Assembly (NCBI RefSeq): GCF_019175385.1
Contig: NC_083346.1
Location: 91,208,333-91,272,332 of the forward strand
DNA: 64,000 nucleotides
DNA from: Lycium barbarum
Lineage: Eukaryota; Streptophyta; Magnoliopsida; Solanales; Solanaceae
Direction: 5' to 3'
Part shown: positions 36,919 through 46,180 of the stretch, piece by piece
Position numbering within the stretch: position 1 is the first letter of the stretch
Layout: every line of letters begins with the position of its first letter
Made by a program: the position numbers and the translations under genes
The notes under the pieces: generated by a model
What the model was told of the DNA's origin: nothing
Databases searched by the model: none
What the model saw: the letters and a program-made list of their open reading frames with translations, nothing else

Positions 36919-37566
36919 ATGGAGGAGGGCGAACCCCAGAGTAAGGCCCTACCTCAGTTTTCCCATATTTTGCCCACTTTAGAGGATCACAGGGGAGCCT
37001 TAATTTTAGCTCCAGCACCCCCCGTTCCTCCACCAGATACCACAGGCCAAGAGATGAGACAGGCTATTCTTTTACTGACTCAATTGGTCGCCACTCAAGC
37101 TCAGCGGCAAGATGTGGGCCACGATAACAGGGGTTGGAGAAAGGGAGCTAATTCTTCAGGGTCTGATCATGAGTTTAGGGGTTCTCCAAGGCAACAATTC
37201 TCTAGGCACTCAGTTCGTTCAACAAGTGGTGCTCCTCCGCAGTTTCCTAGACCCAGATTTGATGGACATACTTATTCAAGGTCACCCCACAGTCTCAGAG
37301 TTTCCAGTTCTCGTATTCGGAGTGGTTCTAGTCAAATGAGATCCTCGGTACCGCGATGTACTCAGTGTCGCAAGTTGCATTCTGGACCGTGCCGCTTGGG
37401 CTCAGATGTTTGCTATACCTGTGCTCGACCAGGCCATATTATGTGCGACTACCCATGGAGGCGTAGTAGAGATGAGGTTCGACCTATGGGGTTAGTAGCT
37501 GGCTCTTCATCATTGATACCCCCCCCCCCCCCCAAAGCCAAGGCCACAGATATTAGTATGTGGTGA
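36919..37566 (+). CDS. Short Gag of element C (capsid domain missing)
   Basis: A 215-residue frame from ATG 36919; a further in-frame start-like MKGKATAAQKGKIVV lies upstream at about 36841, separated by a frame change. In order it has an acidic start, a Pro-rich stretch (LAPAPPVPPPD, about residues 30-41), a Gln-rich helix (EMRQAILLLTQLVATQAQRQ, about 45-64), then a basic Ser/Arg linker. Two cysteine clusters follow: CTQCRKLHSGPC (about 145-156) and CYTCARPGHIMCDYPW (about 164-179). The second keeps C-x2-C-x4-H but has Tyr in place of the final Cys. In Del/Tekay Gag a long capsid domain normally separates the Gln-rich helix from the basic linker; here it is absent and the frame stays open. 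The same join is found in element D. The frame ends just after a 15-base C run (37519-37533), a likely slippage site. It is the Gag of a non-autonomous element and probably decayed. Confidence 0.75.
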   Translation: MEEGEPQSKALPQFSHILPTLEDHRGALILAPAPPVPPPDTTGQEMRQAILLLTQLVATQAQRQDVGHDNRGWRKGANSSGSDHEFRGSPRQQFSRHSVRSTSGAPPQFPRPRFDGHTYSRSPHSLRVSSSRIRSGSSQMRSSVPRCTQCRKLHSGPCRLGSDVCYTCARPGHIMCDYPWRRSRDEVRPMGLVAGSSSLIPPPPPKAKATDISMW

Positions 37567-37850
37567 TAGAGACCAAAGAGGAACGCTCAGTCCAAGTGGA
37601 TCCCGGCATCATATCCATGCGTTAGCTGAGCGACAGGATCCTGAGTCTTCCCCTGATATCGTTCCAGGTATATTGTTAGTATCCTCTTATGATATGTGTG
37701 CATCGATTGATTCGGATCCTATGCTGTCATGTATCACCCCCATTGTGATGATTGTGTTGAGGGGAAGATCTGAACCAATCCAACAATTTGAGATGGCTAC
37801 ATTTGTTAGTAACCTAGTGATAACCAGGATTGTGAGATACGAGTAAGCTG
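37567..37850 (+). pseudogene. Protease stub of element C
   Basis: In a frame different from the Gag, codons around 37628-37735 read RQDPESSPDIVPGILLVSS followed by YDMCASIDSDPMLSCITP. This aligns with the start of the aspartic protease in D, where the active-site segment reads ASIDSGSTLSYITP. Here D-S-G has become D-S-D. Similarity stops shortly after, and the rest of protease plus RT and RNase H are missing. Confidence 0.7.
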
Positions 37851-39795
37851 ATTGACAGGGAGTGAATATAAATAATATGTGTATGTATATAGATATTGAA
37901 ATCCTAGATTGAGTGTGCAGGCACAACTTATGAGACAAGCACTATTATTTATATCCTTTAATGGTAAGTGATCTTGTGTTGTTCGTTTACGTATTATGTG
38001 TGTTCCGATATATGTCCCATTGAGACATCGGACGTGTTTTCTGGGCTATGTACAGGTATGAGATTGTTATGTTTACAAGAGAAACTCTGCCGAAATTTTT
38101 CCTAGAATCTAAAGGAGATAAAATATAAGCCTGTAATATGTCCTGGCGGGAAAAGATGTTGTGCAAAAAGTAATGGCAGGACGAGATTAAGCTAGGAGTA
38201 TCGCTAACAACTACAAGAGGTGAGTTAATACTATTGGATTGATAGTAACAATAGTTATAAGATCGACATTGATACGGTAAAGAGAAATGCTAGAGTAAAT
38301 TTAGGAGATTGGTAGCACTAAAGCATGACATAGAAGAGAAAGGGTAACTCCAATAGAGTGCGATACTGAAGTATTGATTGGAGGGATAAGCATGAGAAAG
38401 ATACGATAATTTTACTAGTAAATAAGGTAACAGTACCCGGAGACAGAGGTACGAATACGAAGGGTTATGATGAATGAAAATACGTTGGTAAAACAATTTA
38501 TATGGTAAGCGTAATAGAAATGATTAGAAAGAGTAACAGGTTGAGTATGCTTATTTCGCAAGATTTATTTTATTTTATGAGCAGGCTTGCGAACGAAGTA
38601 AAGAAGTGTCACTCTATAGCGTTGATTATGATCAAGGTATAATAAGAACGTAACAAGAACTGTAATACAAAGTATTGCGAGGAAACGACTAAGGATGTGG
38701 CATGTTCTACATGAATAAAGAGTGAATGCAATGGTGAAACCAGCAAGCCAGCCATTGGGCGGTAGATGAGAAAGCTTAAAAGACCTTGTTAGGGGAAAGT
38801 CCAGCATAGGGATTCCTCAATGATAGAAATAATAGCCAGCAAAAAGGGGGAAGTCAACTTGAAAAAGAATTCGGAAAGAAGTGGTATGGCAAAGTAGTCG
38901 TAGTTTGTGATTGGTATAGTCGAGAGTATGAGTGATATATTTAGCTGAATGTAAAAGACCAAGACTACAGAAAGATGAATAATGAAAGGATTAACATAGT
39001 AAGGATGAGAGGGGATGATCAGAATGAACAGAATAAGTTTTGGAAGCAAAGAATGGATTGTACAAAGGTAGTATATTCTAAAGGACAAAGCGGTACTAAG
39101 TTACGAATAGAGTTCCTCATGCGAAGAATAAAATATTAACCATAAAAGAGGGAGGAAATAAGATTAACTGAGGAGGAAGGAATGTAAAGGAATAAGAATG
39201 AGAATAGAGAGAACAGGAAATATACGAAGTACGCGCACTTAAGAAGTAGTCGTGTTATGACTAAAAGGAAAATGTATCTGCTACGAATATCCTGTACCAA
39301 GTTAGAACGAGTAAAGTATATGAAGTAAAGAGTTGAAAAGAAAAAGATGATTATGAGTTATGAGTTTACTGTACGACAATAAAGCGATAGAGTAAAGCTA
39401 TCATCGACGACAAGTATACTACGATTATGATTGGTTTTGAAATCAGTGTTGAGTGCAAAACAAGAGTAAAAGAATATGAGGCATAAGGGGTATTAGGGGC
39501 GTATAAGACTTAGGCCCTGGAAATCAAAGATGGATTATGTAACCTGCAAGTAATTATCCATCGCCAATGAAACCAGGTGGGTACTTAAAAAGAGGAGTGA
39601 GAGGTAAACCCGAATAGTGTGGTCATCATACTCCGGGTCAGTTGAAGGAAAAATATATGGTAAATTGAGTTGAAATGTTGAGTTGGGATTATAGGGATAA
39701 ATAGGACAATTACTTCGAATATGGCAATAGGTACATGCTATACGCTTACTATAGTAGCCCTGGGATGTGACAACTTACGAATGCAATAAGATCAT
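37851..39795 (+). other. Non-coding internal block of element C
   Basis: This takes the place of pol. It is homologous in inverted orientation to A (about 1870-4560) and B (about 27690-30150). It starts near the motif gagaaactctgccgaaattt (38081) and ends near ccctgggatgtgacaactta (39760). The motif at 38081 has a near copy at 40268 (gagaaactctggcaaattt), just before the polypurine tract, so the block is bracketed by related pre-tract segments. Minus-strand ORF 38565-38807 aligns with the plus-strand ORF 3854-4105 in A, but it is antisense to the element. Confidence 0.6.
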
Positions 39796-40160
39796 TGAAT
39801 GAAAGGAAAGCTTAGTCCCCGATGCATTAGGCCTTATGAGATTGTATGCAAAATAGGCAAGATGTCTTATGAGTTAGATCTACCATCCATGCTTCGATGC
39901 TTCGTAAATATGTTGGAAATCCTACTAGGATCATGTCAGTAAATGATGTTCAAGTAACAGAAAAGTTGATCTATGAAAAGGTACCTATTGCCACATTAGA
40001 TAGTCAAGTACGAAGACTTCAAAATAAAGAAGTGTCCTCAGGTAAGATCTTATAGTAGAATAACAACCGAGAAGAATGACTCGGGAAGCGGAAGAGAAAA
40101 TGAAATCCACATATCCGCACTTATTCCAACCCCCTGAAGAGGTTTATGATGGATGATCAG
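39796..40160 (+). pseudogene. Integrase C-terminal remnant of element C
   Basis: Codons from about 39808 read a degenerate integrase C-terminus: ALGPYEIV-like and KIGKMSYELDLPSML, then (after a shift) VSVNDVQVTEKLIYE and PIATLDSQVRRLQNKEVS. Last comes a REAEEKMKSTYPHLF-like tail with PPEEVYD. The same order occurs in F (56930-57440), where it belongs to a near-complete pol. It is the only pol part left in C. Confidence 0.7.
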
Positions 40161-40332
40161 GATCATAAGGTATGTATGTTTTCCTTTTATGCTTTTAGGT
40201 CGTGTGTGGACAAGTTTGTTGCTATTATGATATGGGTTGTTATGACAGGACGGTAGTGTCATGTTACAGGAGAAACTCTGGCAAATTTTTCGTAGGAATC
40301 CCGAATGTTTAACATTCGAGGACGAATGTTCC

Positions 40333-40347
40333 AAAAGGGGGGAAGAG
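40333..40347 (+). other. Polypurine tract of element C
   Basis: aaaaggggggaagag immediately precedes the LTR start TGTTACACC and follows the conserved aacattcgaggacgaatgtt box. Confidence 0.92.
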
Positions 40348-40784
40348 TGTTACACCTTGGAAAATTTTGCGCTACCATGGGTTGAATTGGTTCATATGTC
40401 ACTTGCCAAAAAGCCCTCGTTGCTGTAAGCTAAGTGGGGCCCACACGCCGGAGTTTTATAAAGGACATATGAAGAGATATAAGAGTAGTACATGGGACGT
40501 TGAGCAAGTCCTAAGAAGGACCCATAAGCCAAATATGGGCATAAGCCATCCAAAAGGACGATTTAAGGAAACATTTTCGGATGACCTGACTTGGAGGGGC
40601 CAAAACGCCATTATAAGTTTGGAATTTGGAAAAACACTAAGAATTAAAGTTGTAGATAATTGAAAGAGATTTCCATCCATAGGTCGTGGGCCCTCACACG
40701 ATATTGGGATCAAGAGTTATGACCTTTGTACTGAACGAAACGACGAGAACAACTTCGGAAAAAGCTGTGAGTTCCACGACCCCT

Positions 40785-40925
40785 TTCACGGACCGTGAAA
40801 CCTTCCACGAACCGTATACTGGTCCGTGGAATACCCAAAAGAGATGATGGTCTTCCAGTGGTTAACCACAACCTGATCCACGAACCGTACAATATTCCAC
40901 GGATCGTGGAAGTGTTTGTGGAAGT
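40785..40925 (+). promoter_or_regulatory. Palindrome cluster in LTR of C
   Basis: Repeated words of the type ccacg(g/a)accgtg are arranged in opposite orientations. One near-palindrome is ttccacggatcgtggaa (40895-40911). It is the family-specific counterpart of the tatacggtccgtata cluster in B and D. Confidence 0.6.
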
Positions 40926-42109
40926 CCCGACGAGCTGAACTAAGTTCAATTATATAATGTGATCCCACTTCATTAATTTCATTTCCCACGCACTTATTCA
41001 TCTCTCAAAACCTCTAGAAGGTTCCACAAACTTCATCTACAAGAATTAAAGGGAAAAACCATGATCAACTACACCAAATCCATGAAAACAAGTGTATGAA
41101 ACCTAGCAAAAGTTCATCTACAACAAGAAAACCCAAGAGAAGTGAGTTAGGGTTTTGGAGCAAGAAGAGAAGTTTCACTCAAGGGTTGTTCATCCATCAT
41201 TTAAGGTGAGTCTTATGAACATTCCATGTTGTTTAAGGTATTGGAAGGCTAAGACACTTGAATTGTAGAAAGATATAGAAAAATGGGTTACAAATGAGTG
41301 AATAGTGTCATTGTGAAATAGTAGTTGGATTGAATTATGAATATTGGTAAGTTGTGATTGTAAATACGTTATGAATGAAATTTAGAATGAGGAAGAAGTA
41401 TTATATGTGAGAAAATGTGATAATGAGCCATGACCATGATTATGGAGAAAATGAAGAGAAATTGTGAAATGCGGATAGTGTAGACGAATGATGATTGTTG
41501 TCTATTATTTTGTGAATGTTGTTATGGTTGTTTGGGAGTTGATATATAATATGGGAAAAGTTGCATAAACAAAGAAAATGCTGCCCAACTTTCTTTAGCT
41601 CTAGTAAGCACGTTTAAGAAGTCAATTAGCTAATGTTAATGTGAATTCTCTTGAAGGTAGAGACGTGGGCATCGAAAGAGAACAAGCAAGCGATAGATTA
41701 GCTAAACGAAAAAGGTATGTGAGGCTAGTCCTTTCTTTCGATGGAATGAATCCTATGGTACGACTTCCTTTCTTCTCTATGAATCTTCTATATTCCGGAA
41801 AAACTATAAGCTTATGTTCATGAATAGCTATATGAGATAAGAGATATGTTATGAGTCCAATAATGATGACGATAAGTCAAAGTATAGAGATTTTAAAGTT
41901 CATCATATGATGTTCCTATAATGTTAATGAGGTCATTTATTGTTACACTCACCTCATATATTATTTCCTTCAAGGTGAGGCAGAATACTTAGAAATGTCC
42001 ATAATGGAATCGGGGGTTCACGACCTTATGTCACCTTGATAAAGTATAGCTATCCTTGAGCTATTATGCATGAATTATGATAATAGTATGCTAAGCCTAT
42101 GATACGCAC

Positions 42110-42470
42110 ATGATGATGATATTACACCGTGCCTATATGGTCGGGCAGACACCGCTAAGGCGGGCAGAAATACGATGATATTACACCGTGCCTATATGGC
42201 TGGGCAGACACCGCTAAGGCAGGCTGACATACGATGATATTACACCGTGCCTATATGGCCGGGCAGACACTGCTAAGGCGGGCAGACATACACACCACTA
42301 TAGTGGGCAGCTTATACCCCGGACGCGGGAGGCCTGGACGTAGGCTTACACATTATCACACCGTAACTATATGGACGGGCAGCTTATACATTATCACACC
42401 GTACCTATATGGATGGGCAGCTTATACATTATCACACCGTACCTATATGGACGGGCAACTTATACATTTA
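42110..42470 (+). repeat. Minisatellites in 3' LTR of C
   Basis: The same 59-bp and 38-bp arrays as 35645-36002 occur with the same copy numbers, three each. Confidence 0.92.
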
Positions 42471-43089
42471 TGCATATATGATATGATGATGGATATGAAG
42501 TAAGTCAGCATGTGCTATTTCTTTATAAGTGACAGTCATATACAGTTGCTTCCTTGTTGATGCTTTCTTTATCTCATTGACGTACTATTATTGTTTATGC
42601 CTCTCATACTCAGTACAATGTTCGTACTGACGTCCGTTTTCTTTAGATGTTGTGTTCATGCCCATAGGTAGACAGGGAGTTGAGCTTGATCTAGACTCAT
42701 AGGAGCTAGTAGCTGATTTGAGAGCACTCCATTGTTCGGAGGTGCTGATGATTAATGTTTTGTGTACATGTATATTTTAGGCATGACGGGGTCTTGTCCC
42801 GTCCTTATGTCTAGCAGTCCAGTAGAGGCTCGTAGATACGCAGTGTGGGTTATATGGTATCGCAAGGTCACTACTGTATATGTGTATATATATATGTAGA
42901 TTATCGTTTTGATAGCCGAGAGGCGTATGTAGATAGAAGTACTTATGTCCTCAAAAGAGCAATGATTTTCTTATGCTTTGAGTATGAATTTGATAAAAGA
43001 ATGTTTAATAAGTATGATGAGTAGTAGAATGAGTGGTGCTCGATGGTTAGCCCCGGGTACCCGTCACGGCCCCTAGTCGGGTCATGACA

Positions 43090-43267
43090 ACTAACTACAA
43101 AGAGAATGACGAAATGAATGATGAGTACAAAGGACACTTTGGGTTACAACGAAAGAAAATCTTGATATTAAAGGAAAAATATGAGAGTCTTAATAAAAGG
43201 AGTAATGATAAGCGGTGTGGCGATTTCTAAGGAGAGGTAGAACGATCATATAGAGAGGCAGCAGCAT
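43090..43267 (+). other. Element X interior, left of D insertion
   Basis: 178 bp of purine-rich interior are continuous with 52749 onward once D and one copy of agcat are removed. There is no coding signal. Confidence 0.55.
43263..43267. repeat. Target-site duplication of element D (left)
   Basis: agcat directly precedes the LTR start and is repeated at 52749-52753 directly after the other LTR. Confidence 0.92.
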
Positions 43268-45720
43268 TGTCACGACCCAACTAGGGGCCATGACAGGTAC
43301 CTGGAGCTACCCTACCGAGCACCACCCATCATACTTGTCATCAAACTCTTCCTAAATATACATTACTCTCAGCGCAGAACTTGTCATAATATAATCATTA
43401 TCATTTCCAAAATATATCTACCTTCGTGCGTATAAGCCTGCGAGGCTATCAAAATGATATATGAATATACACTGTAGTAATCATTAGACATCTACTTCCC
43501 ACACATAAGTATCTACGAGCCTCTAACCGGAATACTGGAGTCATAAGGACGGGACAGGACCTCGCCATGCCCCAAATATGTACACATAAGAATATACCAA
43601 TAGGTTGCACCTTCGGAGTAGTGGGGTGCTCCTGTACAACTGCTGAGTAAACTCCTAAACGTCTGCACCGTCTCCCAGTCTACCTGTGGGCATGAGCACA
43701 GCGTCCATAAAGAAAAGGACATCTGTACGAACAATGTACTGAGTATGTAAGGCATATATTGTAATATAATAAGGAAATATTGAAAGCATAAGAAGAAAAG
43801 ATAACTGTAACTGCTTGCCTCTTCAGGCAGAATCATGCATGCTCACTTTTACCTTTAAAACAAAATTATAACACATATATACAGATATGAGTAAGCTGTC
43901 TGAGTCATATGTCATCACTAGCCCGCGTCCGGGATAGTCATCTCACGCTGTCCACTAGTGGCGCTGCCCGTGCCATGTAGACACAGTATATAATCATCCA
44001 TAAGCCACCCGTCTTAGCGGTGCTGCCCGGCCGTATAGGAGCGGTGTAATCTTGCATATACATAAGCCAATGCATGCATAGGACCTCAAATAAAAGCTAT
44101 CAATCTATCGGAGTGAGGTAGGGTCGGGAACCTCCGATTATGTTATGGAATAATCATGATCATCTTGTCTTACCTTGAAGGAACTAAAAACATGAGGTGA
44201 GACTAACAACACGAAGAAACATTCATGACATCATAAAAATAAGAATATCGAACTCGTCATACCATTATTATCATCATCATTATCATGGAACATATCTCGT
44301 CTCTATTTCATAAGAAGCTCTTAAAAATCATTAACTTTCCTATTTTAGAGTGTAAGAAAATCATGAAAATCTAGAGAAGAAATCACAATATAAGAGTCCT
44401 GCCTTTGAAAGAAGGGGACTAGCCCCACATACCTTTATGTCTTCTTAATGACTAAAAGTTCTCTTTCCAAGCTCGCGATTCTACATTCAAGAGAATCCGT
44501 ACAAAATTAGCTCATTGAAAGCATGCTTAAATCTGGATTAAAGCGACTAAAAGGCTAAGGAAAATTCGGCAGCATTTCCTTTGTTCCTACAACTTTCTCC
44601 ATATAATCAACAACTCCCAAATATAATTAACAACACCCAAGACATCATAATCAATAAACTTCTTCAAGTTAAACATTATTCGATTCTTAAAATGCCCTTC
44701 CAATGTCATTCATAACCATAACTATGGCGTACCACCATATTCGTTCACATATAAAGCTTCTTCGACATTCTTAATATCATTCATTATAAGATCATACTAA
44801 TGGCACATCAAGAACTATGATTCATGTCAAGTCACTATCCAAGAATGCCATTAATTCCACCTTTGAGCTTCATATTCTACTCATTATCTTTATTTAAGTT
44901 ATTCTATAACCAAATACTCTTATTAACATGTATTAAATGTGAAACTCACCTTTGATCACATGGTAATGGTCCTTGAATGAAAATACTCCATGTGAGAAAA
45001 CCCCAACTTCAATTCCAAAGGGCTTCTTGGCCTCTAGCAACCCTAGAGAGTATCCTTGCACTTGATTTCCTTGGATTAATGATGCTTGATATTTGATTTT
45101 CCTTGGATTTATGTTAGTACGGTGTATAGAATATTCTAGAGCTCTCAAGAAGTGTGGAGGAAATGAGAGAAATGAAAAATAATAACTTGGGTCTAATATA
45201 TATATACTTGCAAAAATCTGACCCGACATGGTTTTATACGGACACTTATACGGTCCGTATAATTTTATACGGTCTATATAAGTGACCGTATAAGTCCATC
45301 AGAGACTGGTCCATTCTGAAACTTTTATACAGACCATCATACGGATCGTATAAATGGTCGTATAACCGACCTTTCTCCCAAACTTGTTCTCATCGATTCG
45401 TTTGATCTTCAATCCTTATGGAACCTTCTTAGCACTTGTTTAAAACTTCATTAACAATCTAAACATCCTTATAACTCATTCACAAGACCTTACTAAATAA
45501 TCTTTAACCTGATACTTACGAAACCTTTTCCCCAAACGCGACTTATACCGCACTTTCCTTTGATGAACTTTCTTCCTCCGATTCATATAACTTCAAAATC
45601 TTATCGCATACACTTCAAAACTACCAAATACCCTCCTTAATGTCATAAGAACTCCATGTTCACCTTAAGCTGACATTAGTCTACGTACGACACAACGCTA
45701 TGAAATTCCGAGGTGTAACA
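43268..45720 (-). repeat. 3' LTR of element D
   Basis: It runs from TGTCACGACCCAACTAGGGG to CCGAGGTGTAACA (2453 bp) and pairs with 50316-52748. It contains minisatellite-like repeats (43920-44060: two diverged units with gctgcccg and the cgtcttagcggtgctgccc word), a hairpin at 43723-43741 with one mismatch, and the palindrome cluster 45230-45368 (ttatacggtccgtataa at 45247-45263). Confidence 0.93.
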
Positions 45721-45723
45721 CTC

Positions 45724-45735
45724 TTCCCCCCTTAA
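45724..45735 (-). other. Polypurine tract of element D
   Basis: ttccccccttaag lies three bases inside the LTR end, followed by catccgtcctcgaatgtta, the shared pre-tract box. Confidence 0.9.
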
Positions 45736-45899
45736 GAACATCCGTCCTCGAATGTTAAGCTCTGGGGGTTTCTACAGAAATTTCACCAGAGTTTCCCCTA
45801 TAATATTGCACTGCCATCCTGTCACAGCGACCCAAAAAAACACTACCACTCAGGGCTATGATATCACAACACACAATATGGCCCCACACGACCAAAAGC

Positions 45900-46180
45900 A
45901 TTAACAGTAAGGCATTGCATTGCATACCTGGGGACAATGGTGTCTCATCTTGAACCTCTTCTGGGAGTGGAGATAAATGCGTATACTTGGATTTCGTACC
46001 CTCTTTCGCTTCCCAATGCATCTCTTCTACTTCCACGTTCTTTCCTAATATCTTCATCAAGTTTACATCAGTCCTTCCTTCACTACTACAAAACCATTTG
46101 AGAGGGAAGCAAGAAATTCTCGTGAAATATTTCAATAATCTTCCCCAAATCTTTTCGAAATGAAATTTCCGCACTCCCAT
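45900..46180 (-). pseudogene. Integrase C-terminal remnant of element D
   Basis: The minus-strand frame starting at 46180 includes VNLMKILGKNVEVEEMHWEA (about 46070-46010), then KSKYTHLSPLPEEVQDE. This matches the integrase tail in F (KVLWRNQKVEEA) and in C (PPEEVYD). As in C, it is the only part of pol left, lying just before the polypurine tract. No chromodomain core is clear. Confidence 0.72.

Larger units (their letters stand above)
40348..43089 (+). repeat. 3' LTR of element C
   Basis: It runs from TGTTACACCTTGG to GGTCATGACA (2742 bp). It holds a palindrome zone (40785-40925), a U3/R half with an atgctgccc motif (41580), minisatellites (42110-42470) and a hairpin cagtac/gtactg (42611-42629). 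Its last 1045 bp pair with the truncated 5' LTR. It is followed by actaa and X-type interior, not by a primer site, confirming it as the 3' end. Confidence 0.92.
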
